NCBI GenBank assembly: GCA_017519685.1
Contig: JAFWRV010000053.1
Location: forward strand, 1-5,683
Direction of reading: 5' to 3'
Origin: Clostridia bacterium
GTDB taxonomy: Bacteria; Bacillota; Clostridia; Oscillospirales; Acutalibacteraceae
DNA length: 5,683 nt
Below the pieces are notes generated by a model. The model worked only from the letters and a program-made list of their open reading frames with translations. It had not been told where the DNA came from and did no database searches. The position numbers and the translations under genes are program-made. The first letter of the stretch is position 1. Each line of letters starts with the position of its first letter. Positions 1 to 5,207 of this stretch are shown piece by piece.

Positions 1-464
1 CCGTATTCTTCCTTGATGGCGTCAAATGTTTTATAGAAATCGGTGTTCTCCGCGTCACATCTTGTGACTGCAAACATCTTGGCGATTCCTCTGTCGTTTG
101 CGGCTTTGTATGCTTTTTCCGCGCCGACATCAATGCCGGAACCTGCGCCGAGAACGATGAGAACGCTCTCCGCCGCGCGGATGCCTTCGCTCAGACCGCC
201 CGCGAAGTCAAAAAGACCCGGGGTGTCGAGAATATTGATTTTGGTGTTGTTCCACTCAAATCCGGCCATAGCGGTTGTGATGGTAACCTTGCGTCTCTTT
301 TCTTCGGCGTCATAGTCAAGCACGGTGTTGCCGTCGGCAACTCTGCCGAGTCTGTCGGTCGCCTTTGCAAGATAGAGCATTGCTTCCGCAAGTGTTGTTT
401 TGCCCCTGCCGCTGTGACCGGCCAAGGCAACGTTTCTGATGTCTTTTGCACTGTATGTTTTCAA
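1..464 (-). CDS. EF-G-like translational GTPase paralogue, N-terminal part (runs off left edge)
   Basis: The first 154 residues of a GTP-binding protein of the elongation factor G superfamily are visible; the rest lies beyond base 1. The G1 P-loop GHSGRGKT is at residues 16-23. Switch I reads RRKVTIT (57-63) and keeps the Thr expected to help hold Mg. G3 is DTPGLFDF (80-87), followed by the EF-G-type helix GLSEGIRAAESVLIVL (90-105) and AGSGIDVGAEKAY. The G4 position is TRCD (134-137) instead of NKMD. A GHSG P-loop and loss of the His after DTPG mark the EF-G-like paralogue group rather than the housekeeping fusA product; this is family knowledge. The start is TTG at 464-462: no ATG fits and a perfect AAGGAGG lies 7 bases upstream. 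Function beyond GTP binding is unknown; ribosome association is inferred. It has its own promoter and is separated from the upstream AI-2E gene by a terminator. Confidence 0.88.
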   Translation of the reverse strand, partial: MKTYSAKDIRNVALAGHSGRGKTTLAEAMLYLAKATDRLGRVADGNTVLDYDAEEKRRKVTITTAMAGFEWNNTKINILDTPGLFDFAGGLSEGIRAAESVLIVLGAGSGIDVGAEKAYKAANDRGIAKMFAVTRCDAENTDFYKTFDAIKEEY

Positions 465-471
465 GATGTTT

Positions 472-478
472 CCTCCTT
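472..478 (-). promoter_or_regulatory. Ribosome binding site that fixes a TTG start
   Basis: On the minus strand AAGGAGG lies 7 bases before the TTG at 464-462. There is no ATG or GTG nearby in the frame, so this site decides the start of the EF-G-like protein. The resulting N-terminus, MKTYSAKDIRNVALAGHSG, has the spacing to the P-loop expected for this family. Confidence 0.85.
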
Positions 479-491
479 AACGTAAATCGAG

Positions 492-517
492 ACAATTCAC
501 AATAGTAGATGAATTGT
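492..517 (-). promoter_or_regulatory. Perfect 8-base palindrome over the -10/+1 region, candidate operator
   Basis: ACAATTCA and TGAATTGT form perfect inverted arms (517-510 and 499-492 on the minus strand) separated by 10 bases. The first arm covers most of the -10 box and the second lies about 7-14 bases downstream of the expected transcription start. The full palindrome would not be transcribed, so a protein-binding operator is more likely than an RNA hairpin. I do not recognise the regulator, and in AT-rich DNA chance remains possible. Confidence 0.4.
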
Positions 518-541
518 AGCATAAATATAATTTGATTTCAA
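513..541 (-). promoter_or_regulatory. Sigma-A promoter of the EF-G-like gene, extended -10
   Basis: Reading the minus strand, the -35 box is TTGAAA (541-536). It is followed by a 17-base spacer and the -10 box TACAAT (518-513), preceded by TGC, which makes an extended -10. An A7 run lies just upstream of the -35 box and could act as an UP-like element. The start of transcription would be near base 506, giving a leader of about 40 bases. Confidence 0.72.
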
Positions 542-572
542 TGTTTTTTTATCACTTTAATAAAAAAACATT
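540..572. repeat. Second inverted repeat sharing an arm with the terminator
   Basis: AATGTTTTTTTA (540-551) and TAAAAAAACATT (561-572) are perfect 12-base inverted arms around a 9-base loop. The right arm overlaps the inner arm and T-run of the terminator at 562-602, so the two hairpins exclude each other. The left arm also carries the A-run just upstream of the EF-G-like promoter. No function is established. Confidence 0.6.
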
Positions 573-602
573 GCCGAAGTTTTCACGGTTTCGGCAATGT
601 TT
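562..602 (-). terminator. Intrinsic terminator of the AI-2E family gene
   Basis: A perfect 13-base stem (602-590 with 578-566, core AACATTGCCGAA) ends on the minus strand in a T7 run (568-562). It lies about 48 bases after the AI-2E stop codon and before the EF-G-like promoter, so it separates the two transcription units. On the plus strand no T-run follows, so it should work only in the minus direction. Confidence 0.85.
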
Positions 603-649
603 ACAATACTTAATTAATTTATTTAGTTATAGTGACAAAGAACGGAAAA

Positions 650-1903
650 TCAGGAGTCTTTTTTCACTTCCTGAGCGGGTTCTTCCGCGGCCGCGGGTTC
701 TTCTCCGCTTCCGGGTGCCGCGGGCAATTCCTCAAGCTGCTCCGGCTCATAATTGCCCCAGAGATGAATCACGCGCTGTTCGTTCAGCGTTTTGACAATA
801 ATGACGCTTATCGGAAGAATGAAAATACCGAGCACGCCGAAAACCTGAATGCCGACGTACATCGACAGAAGAGTGATGACGGGATGCATACCGACATTCG
901 CGGAAACGAGTTTCGGCTCGAGAACCTGGCGTATTACCGTAATCGACGCATAGATTATGATAAGCCCGATGCCCAGCCCGATTTTGTGGGTGAACAGACT
1001 TATCACCGCCCAGGGAATAACGATTGTGCCCGTGCCGAAAACGGGCAGGATATCCATAATCGCAATGCAGAGTGAAATCACGAATATATATCCGCCTGTA
1101 TAAAGCCCCGCCCATTTGAGAATATATAGACCTATCAGGATTTCAAAAAACGTGATGAGCATTATAGTGGCGTAGGATTTGACCCATTTGCCGAGCACGC
1201 CGATTATGATACGCTTTGCTTTCGCAACGGTCCTGACATGTTCGGGGGAAAGGGATTTTTTGAATATCGCCGTGAATCCCTCATAGTCGGAAGTGATGAA
1301 AAAGCAGGCGATAATGCTGATGAGGACTGCCATGAGAACGGAAGGAATCTGTTTCGCTGTTGACCAGATGCCGCCGAGAGGCGACGCGAGAACCGAGAAA
1401 TCAAAGCTGTGAGACGAGGCGTTTGAAACGGTTTCTTCCGTTGCCGTTTCGCTTTCTTTAACCAGATTCATCGCTTTGCCGGCTATATCATTGATTGCCG
1501 AGGAAAGCGAGCCGGCGACACCTCCGGGAAGCCTGTTTATCAGCGCTTCGAGTCTGTCCCGCGCGGATATTATCAGTTCGGGCAGAGCGGACATCTTTGA
1601 GTAAAGGAATTTAGCGAAGCCGTAAAATTCGTTTCCCGCCAGATAACCGATGAGAACAATCAGCCCTATCAGGACCGCGACCAGCAGCAGAACGAGCACG
1701 ACGGCAAGAAGTTTTTTCTTTATTCTGGTTTTCTGCGACAGGAAATTTATCGGTTTCTGGAGAACCAGCGCTATAATAAGAGCGGCTATGAAAGGAGCGA
1801 AAATCCAGAACGCATATTTCATAAAGAGAACAAAAATCACTATAAAAACAGAAAAGTAAGTAATACTTATCAGATTGTGCTTGCGTTTTTCAATAATATC
1901 CAT
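650..1903 (-). CDS. AI-2E family transporter (YtvI/PerM-like integral membrane protein)
   Basis: This is a 417-residue polytopic membrane protein. Hydrophobic segments lie near residues 13-29, 32-49, 65-88, 187-204, 243-264, 270-298, 303-328 and 341-372, about eight in all, with a soluble loop at roughly 90-185. Family signatures are clear: APFIAALIIALVLQKPINFL (36-55), DILPVFGTGTIVIPWAV (284-300) and RQVLEPKLVSANVGMHP (325-341) followed by TLLSMYVG. Members include E. coli TqsA and PerM, the sporulation protein YtvI of Bacillus, and Na+/Li+:H+ antiporters of the same fold, so the substrate cannot be read from the sequence. After residue 375 there is a hydrophilic acidic tail rich in Pro, Ala and Glu, ending in KKDS, beyond the conserved domain. 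The ATG at 1903 follows GGAGGG with a 7-base gap. The gene is monocistronic, with its own promoter and terminator, and is divergent from hom. Confidence 0.9.
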   Translation of the reverse strand: MDIIEKRKHNLISITYFSVFIVIFVLFMKYAFWIFAPFIAALIIALVLQKPINFLSQKTRIKKKLLAVVLVLLLVAVLIGLIVLIGYLAGNEFYGFAKFLYSKMSALPELIISARDRLEALINRLPGGVAGSLSSAINDIAGKAMNLVKESETATEETVSNASSHSFDFSVLASPLGGIWSTAKQIPSVLMAVLISIIACFFITSDYEGFTAIFKKSLSPEHVRTVAKAKRIIIGVLGKWVKSYATIMLITFFEILIGLYILKWAGLYTGGYIFVISLCIAIMDILPVFGTGTIVIPWAVISLFTHKIGLGIGLIIIYASITVIRQVLEPKLVSANVGMHPVITLLSMYVGIQVFGVLGIFILPISVIIVKTLNEQRVIHLWGNYEPEQLEELPAAPGSGEEPAAAEEPAQEVKKDS

Positions 1904-1929
1904 CTGCGAGCCCTCCGTTTAACACTCAA

Positions 1930-1958
1930 ATTCTACACCCAAATAATGCGAAATACAA
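1930..1958 (-). promoter_or_regulatory. Probable sigma-A promoter of the AI-2E family gene
   Basis: On the minus strand TTGTAT (1958-1953) and TAGAAT (1935-1930) are 17 bases apart. The -10 box matches consensus at five of six positions and the -35 box at three. A- and T-runs lie just upstream (1961-2007). Transcription would start near base 1923, giving a short leader of about 20 bases with the GGAGGG ribosome binding site at 1911-1916. Confidence 0.55.
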
Positions 1959-1966
1959 TAAAATAT

Positions 1967-2007
1967 AAAAAATTTTAAAAAAATTTTTCATTTGCAAAAA
2001 ATTTTTC
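1967..2007. other. A/T-tract cluster between divergent promoters
   Basis: Three short symmetric A/T tracts occur: AAAATTTT centred near 1972, and AAAAATTTTTC twice at 1979-1989 and 1997-2007, exactly 18 bases apart. Such tracts bend DNA and serve as UP elements for the alpha subunit of RNA polymerase; that is general knowledge. Here they lie upstream of both the AI-2E and hom promoters, so they may stimulate both. Confidence 0.45.
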
Positions 2008-2036
2008 TTTATTATCACGTAAATATGTGTTATTAT
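2008..2036 (+). promoter_or_regulatory. Probable promoter of hom-lysC, extended -10
   Basis: TGTTATTAT at 2028-2036 is an extended -10 element (TG, one base, then TATTAT). At a 17-base spacing upstream is only a weak -35, TTTATT (2008-2013). Transcription would start near base 2043, leaving a leader of about 34 bases. That is too short for a T-box, lysine riboswitch or attenuator. The ribosome binding site AAGGGGG (2063-2069) sits 7 bases before the hom ATG. Confidence 0.5.
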
Positions 2037-2076
2037 AAGCTGAATAATTTTTAATCACCCGGAAGGGGGCGTTAAG

Positions 2077-3285
2077 ATGTTTGTTGCAATCATGGGCTAC
2101 GGCGTAGTCGGCTCAGGCGTGGCAAACTGCCTTAAACAGAATTATAATCATATAAAGGAAAACAGTGTTCCGGAAGGACTTGAAGTCAGATATATACTGG
2201 ATCTGAGAGATTTTCCCGGAGATCCGTTTGAGTCACTGGTTATTCACGATCTCGATACCATTATTGACGACCCGGAGGTCAAAATTGTTGTTGAAACAAT
2301 GGGAGGGCTTCATCCGGCTTACGAGTTTGTGACGGAGTGTCTGAAATCCGGCAAAAGCGTTGTCACTTCAAATAAAGAACTCGTTGCCATGAAGGGATAT
2401 GAGCTTCTTCTCACGGCAAGGGAAAACAATGTCAACTTTATGTTTGAGGCGAGCGTCGGCGGCGGTATTCCGCTTATCAGGCCCATTATCAGCTGCCTTG
2501 CCGCGAACGAGATAACCGAGGTTGCCGGCATTCTCAACGGCACCACAAACTTCATTCTCACAAAAATGATAAATGAAAATATGCCGTTTGACGAAGCGCT
2601 TAAAATCGCCCAGTCGCTCGGCTACGCGGAAAAGGATCCGACTGCGGATGTCGAGGGAATCGACGCCTGCAGAAAAATCTGTATTCTCGCGGCGCTCTGC
2701 TTCGGCAGGCACGTTTATCCCGAAAGTGTTCACACCGAGGGAATCCGCAATATTACGCTCAAAGATGTTGAATACGCGAAGAAGTGGGGCGGAGTTATCA
2801 AGCTTATCGCGTCCGCTTCAAAAACAGGCGACGGGCATATCACCGCCTCTGTTTCTCCGGCTTTTGTCAGAAATGAAAGCCAGCTTGCCGGCGTGAACGG
2901 CGTTTTCAACGCGGCGCTCCTTCGCGGAAACGCGGTCGGAGACGTGGTTTTCTACGGTCAGGGCGCGGGAAGTATGCCGACCGCGAGCGCGGTAGCCGCC
3001 GATGTTATCGACTGCGCGAAGCACACCTGCTGCAGGAAGGAATTCGGATGGAAAGCAAGCGAGGAGGGCTTTGTCATTCCTTATGATGACTTTGTTTCTC
3101 CGTTTTATATAAGAGGAAACGCGGACGCGGAAAAGGTCGCTTCGAGTTTCTCAAATGTACAATTCATTGAAAATGCTCCCGGTGAATTTGCTTTAATCAC
3201 TCCGCCGGTCAGCGTTAAGGAACTTAAATCAAAACTTGACGGTATTGACGGAATCGGTTCCGTAATAAGGGTCACCGATTATTGA
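2077..3285 (+). CDS. hom: Homoserine dehydrogenase with a shortened ACT-like C-terminus
   Basis: This cytoplasmic enzyme reduces aspartate semialdehyde to homoserine with NAD(P)H, the branch step to threonine and methionine. The 402-residue protein begins with a Rossmann fold, with GYGVVG at 7-12 and TSNKELVA at 97-104. The substrate region has SVGGGIP (126-132) and GILNGTTNFI (151-160). The signature AEKDPTADVEGIDACRK (184-200) holds Glu185, Asp191, Asp196 and Lys200, which align with catalytic-site residues known from the yeast enzyme. GQGAGSMPTASAV (294-306) closes the core. Residues 343-402 can be read as beta-alpha-beta-beta-alpha-beta, from FYIRG to SVIRV, at the place of the usual regulatory ACT domain. 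The segment is only about 60 residues and lacks the PGVL-type turn, so threonine feedback may be changed or lost; this is inference. lysC follows 24 bases downstream, presumably on the same transcript. Confidence 0.97.
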   Translation: MFVAIMGYGVVGSGVANCLKQNYNHIKENSVPEGLEVRYILDLRDFPGDPFESLVIHDLDTIIDDPEVKIVVETMGGLHPAYEFVTECLKSGKSVVTSNKELVAMKGYELLLTARENNVNFMFEASVGGGIPLIRPIISCLAANEITEVAGILNGTTNFILTKMINENMPFDEALKIAQSLGYAEKDPTADVEGIDACRKICILAALCFGRHVYPESVHTEGIRNITLKDVEYAKKWGGVIKLIASASKTGDGHITASVSPAFVRNESQLAGVNGVFNAALLRGNAVGDVVFYGQGAGSMPTASAVAADVIDCAKHTCCRKEFGWKASEEGFVIPYDDFVSPFYIRGNADAEKVASSFSNVQFIENAPGEFALITPPVSVKELKSKLDGIDGIGSVIRVTDY

Positions 3286-3309
3286 TATACCGGGGAAAGG
3301 ATAAAATAT

Positions 3310-4521
3310 ATGGCACTGATTGTTCAGAAATTCGGCGGAAGTTCTGTCGCGAACGCCGAAAGAGTTATGAATGTCGCCCGTATAGTGACGGATACTTATG
3401 CCGAAGGCAACGATGTTGTTGTGGTTGTTTCCGCTCAGGGCGATACGACAGATGACCTTATCGAAAAGGCGAAGGAGATTAATCCCAAGGCATCCAAGAG
3501 AGAGATGGATATGCTCCTTGCTTCGGGCGAGCAGATATCCATAGCGCTGCTTGCCATGGCAATCGAAAAACTCGGATATCACGCCTGTTCACTGCTCGGC
3601 TGGCAGGCGGGCTTCAACACAAGCTCCGTTTACGGCGCGGCAAGAATCAAGAAGGTTGATACCGCCCGTATCAAGCAGGAAATCAGCGAGAAGAACATCG
3701 TTGTTGTCGCCGGCTTCCAGGGCATCAACAAGTATGATGACCTGACAACTCTCGGCAGAGGCGGCTCGGATACCAGCGCCGTTGCAATCGCCGCGGCAAT
3801 GCACGCGGACCGCTGCCAGATTTACACCGATGTTGACGGAGTTTACACCGCGGATCCCCGCAAGGTCAAGAATGCCGTCAAGCTCGATGAGATAACTTAT
3901 GATGAGATGCTCGAACTTGCGACTCTCGGCGCTCAGGTACTCAATAACCGCAGTGTTGAGATGGCGAAAAAATACAATGTTGTCGTTGAGGTGCTCTCAA
4001 GTCTTGAAAGAGTGCCCGGAACAATAGTTAAGGAGACTGTCAAAATGGAAAAAATGCTCGTAAGAGGCGTTACAAAAGATACAAATGTCGCCAGAATTTC
4101 AATTATCGGTGTGCCCAATGTTCCCGGAATCGCATACAAGATTTTCGGAAAACTTGCCGCGAAGAATATCAATGTCGATATCATTCTTCAGTCCGTCGGC
4201 AGAAACGATACAAAGGATATCACCTTCACCGTTTCAAGAGACCACTCCGAGCTTGCGCTTGAAATTCTTAATAATCTCGATGTGCTTGAAGGACTTAAAA
4301 TCGAATGCGACGACAAAAACGTTGCCAAGGTTTCCGTCGTAGGCGCGGGAATGGAAACTCACCCCGGCGTTGCCGCGACAATGTTCCAGGCGCTGTTTGA
4401 GGCGGATATCAACATCCAGATGATTTCAACAAGTGAAATCAAGATTTCAGTTCTGATTGACATCAATGACGCCGACGAGGCTGTAAGAGTCATTCACAAC
4501 GCTTTCATCCCCGAAGAATAA
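3310..4521 (+). CDS. lysC: Aspartate kinase (class with two C-terminal ACT domains)
   Basis: This enzyme phosphorylates L-aspartate with ATP, the committed step to lysine, threonine and methionine. The 403-residue length fits the LysC type of Bacillus and Corynebacterium. The N-terminal kinase domain carries KFGGSS (7-12), ASGEQIS (71-77), GRGGSDTSAVA (149-159) and DVDGVYTADPR (174-184). Two ACT domains follow, at about 262-330 (SIIGVPNVPGIAYKIFGKL) and 339-400 (VSVVGAGMETHPGVAATMF). In this family they bind lysine and/or threonine for feedback inhibition; the effector here cannot be read from sequence. The ATG has AAAGGA 8 bases upstream. An internal in-frame start with its own Shine-Dalgarno sequence precedes the ACT domains, at Met246, and predicts a separate beta subunit. 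The gene follows hom and ends at a strong hairpin terminator. Confidence 0.97.
   Translation: MALIVQKFGGSSVANAERVMNVARIVTDTYAEGNDVVVVVSAQGDTTDDLIEKAKEINPKASKREMDMLLASGEQISIALLAMAIEKLGYHACSLLGWQAGFNTSSVYGAARIKKVDTARIKQEISEKNIVVVAGFQGINKYDDLTTLGRGGSDTSAVAIAAAMHADRCQIYTDVDGVYTADPRKVKNAVKLDEITYDEMLELATLGAQVLNNRSVEMAKKYNVVVEVLSSLERVPGTIVKETVKMEKMLVRGVTKDTNVARISIIGVPNVPGIAYKIFGKLAAKNINVDIILQSVGRNDTKDITFTVSRDHSELALEILNNLDVLEGLKIECDDKNVAKVSVVGAGMETHPGVAATMFQALFEADINIQMISTSEIKISVLIDINDADEAVRVIHNAFIPEE
4030..4047 (+). promoter_or_regulatory. Internal ribosome binding site and ATG for a LysC beta subunit
   Basis: AAGGAG (4030-4035) lies 9 bases before ATG 4045-4047, which is Met246 in the lysC frame. 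Starting there would give a 158-residue product (4045-4521) holding only the two ACT domains. Bacillus subtilis aspartokinase II is known to make such a beta subunit from an in-frame internal start within lysC, giving an alpha2beta2 enzyme. The site here lies at the same kinase/ACT junction. Use of this start is inferred. Confidence 0.65.
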
Positions 4522-4532
4522 TCAATAAAAAC

Positions 4533-4567
4533 AAAACGGCTGCCGCAGTTTCTGCGGCAGCCGTTTT
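4533..4567. terminator. Bidirectional terminator between lysC and hsp20
   Basis: A perfect 16-base stem (AAAACGGCTGCCGCAG, 4533-4548, with its complement at 4552-4567) closes on a TTT loop, 11 bases after the lysC stop. The plus strand ends in T4; the minus strand ends in T4, G, T5, a better U-tract. It can therefore terminate both convergent units and is probably stronger for hsp20. A smaller GC hairpin (4575-4579 with 4584-4588) lies between it and the hsp20 stop. Confidence 0.9.
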
Positions 4568-4595
4568 CGGCTTTGCCCGCACCCGGGCGCCTGTA

Positions 4596-5051
4596 TCAGT
4601 CGAGGTCAATATATTTGGTAGAGTTGTCAATCTGTTTGGGCTCAACCTTGGGAATCGTGAGTTTGAGGACTCCGTGTTTGAACTCGCCCTTGATGTCTTT
4701 TTCGGTGATATCCTCACCGATATAGAAACTTCTGGAGCAGGAGCCGTAAACTCTTTCGCGGCGGATGTATTTGCCGTTTTCGTTTTCGTCATCGTCGCTG
4801 TCGTGGTTCTTCTCGGCTGAAACGGTCAGGTAACCGTCTTTAAGCGAAACCTTGACGTCTTCCTTTTTAAAACCGGGAAGGTCCATTGCCAGATTGTAGG
4901 AGGAATCTGTTTCCCTGACATCTGTTTTCATGATTTCCTTTGAATGATGACCGTACAGTTTCTTTTCTGCGCGTTTCATATCCTGGTCGTTGAAAAACGG
5001 GAAATCAAACCAATCATCAAATAAATCTCTTCCGAATACTGTCGGCAACAT
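4596..5051 (-). CDS. hsp20: Small heat-shock protein, Hsp20/alpha-crystallin family
   Basis: This is an ATP-independent cytoplasmic chaperone that holds unfolding proteins as an oligomer. The 151-residue length is typical of bacterial members. A short aromatic N-terminal arm (FDDWFDFPFF, 11-20) is followed by the alpha-crystallin domain at about 41-135. Within it are TDVRETDSSYNLAMDLPGFKKEDV (43-66), DGYLTVSAE (72-80), the charged loop DSDDDENENGKY (84-95) and the family signature GVLKLTIPK (127-135). The tail ends YIDLD; Ile148-Asp-Leu150 fits the I-x-I/L motif that links subunits. The ATG at 5051 has AAAGGAG 9 bases upstream. An upstream ATG at 5058 is out of frame and opens only a 13-codon reading frame. 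The gene has its own promoter with an overlapping CIRCE operator, pointing to control by the HrcA repressor, and it ends at the shared terminator. Confidence 0.95.
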   Translation of the reverse strand: MLPTVFGRDLFDDWFDFPFFNDQDMKRAEKKLYGHHSKEIMKTDVRETDSSYNLAMDLPGFKKEDVKVSLKDGYLTVSAEKNHDSDDDENENGKYIRRERVYGSCSRSFYIGEDITEKDIKGEFKHGVLKLTIPKVEPKQIDNSTKYIDLD

Positions 5052-5158
5052 AAATCATCGCTCCTTTCATAAGCATAAAAACTATTGCCGTGTAAGATTT
5101 TCGAACACCGGGGGACGGCTTCTTAAATCTTGTTTTGTACTTGCTGTTCCCTTGTTCT
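5052..5158 (-). promoter_or_regulatory. Long 5' leader of hsp20 with possible secondary structure
   Basis: From the predicted transcription start near 5158 to the ATG is about 107 bases, long for a simple leader. The arms AAGATTT (5131-5125) and AAATCTT (5100-5094) enclose further GAA/TTC and CCG/CGG pairs, forming an interrupted hairpin. Near the start codon, five U residues (5081-5077) can pair weakly with AAAGG of the Shine-Dalgarno sequence (5067-5063) across a 9-base loop. This resembles a fourU-type thermometer, but it is short and unproven. Confidence 0.35.
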
Positions 5159-5164
5159 GTACAC

Positions 5165-5193
5165 ATATTACCACAACGTTTTAGCACTGTCAA
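5165..5193 (-). promoter_or_regulatory. Sigma-A promoter of hsp20
   Basis: On the minus strand a perfect TTGACA (5193-5188) is followed, after exactly 17 bases, by TAATAT (5170-5165). TGG precedes the -10 box and makes it an extended -10. The -35 box and half of the spacer lie inside the CIRCE element, so HrcA binding would exclude RNA polymerase. Confidence 0.85.
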
Positions 5194-5207
5194 TAGGAGA
5201 GTGCTAA
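5181..5207 (-). promoter_or_regulatory. CIRCE operator (HrcA binding site) of hsp20
   Basis: In gene direction the arms are TTAGCACTC (5207-5199) and CAGTGCTAA (5189-5181), separated by exactly 9 bases. The CIRCE consensus is TTAGCACTC-N9-GAGTGCTAA, so 17 of 18 arm positions match. The single mismatch is the first base of the second arm, C for G, which is also part of the perfect TTGACA -35 box. HrcA represses such promoters in unstressed cells and releases them on heat shock. The classic targets are groESL and dnaK operons. Confidence 0.95.

Noticed and set aside
632..1075. Plus-strand open frame of 147 codons inside the AI-2E gene
   Set aside because: It is antisense to a well-supported membrane protein, its translation has no family motifs, and it has no clear ribosome binding site.
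747..1115. Minus-strand open frame of 122 codons in another frame of the AI-2E gene
   Set aside because: It is a shifted frame of the real gene, with Arg- and His-rich composition typical of such shadows and no recognisable domain.
2037..2076. Possible lysine riboswitch, T-box or attenuator before hom
   Set aside because: The predicted leader is only about 34 bases, with no terminator hairpin or leader peptide, too short for any of these.
2368..2733. Minus-strand open frame of 121 codons opposite hom
   Set aside because: It is antisense to the catalytic core of hom, with no ribosome binding site or protein family signature.
4533..4590. Tandem hairpins after lysC as a repeat element or attachment site
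   Set aside because: The position between two convergent stop codons and the flanking U-tracts fit an ordinary bidirectional terminator.
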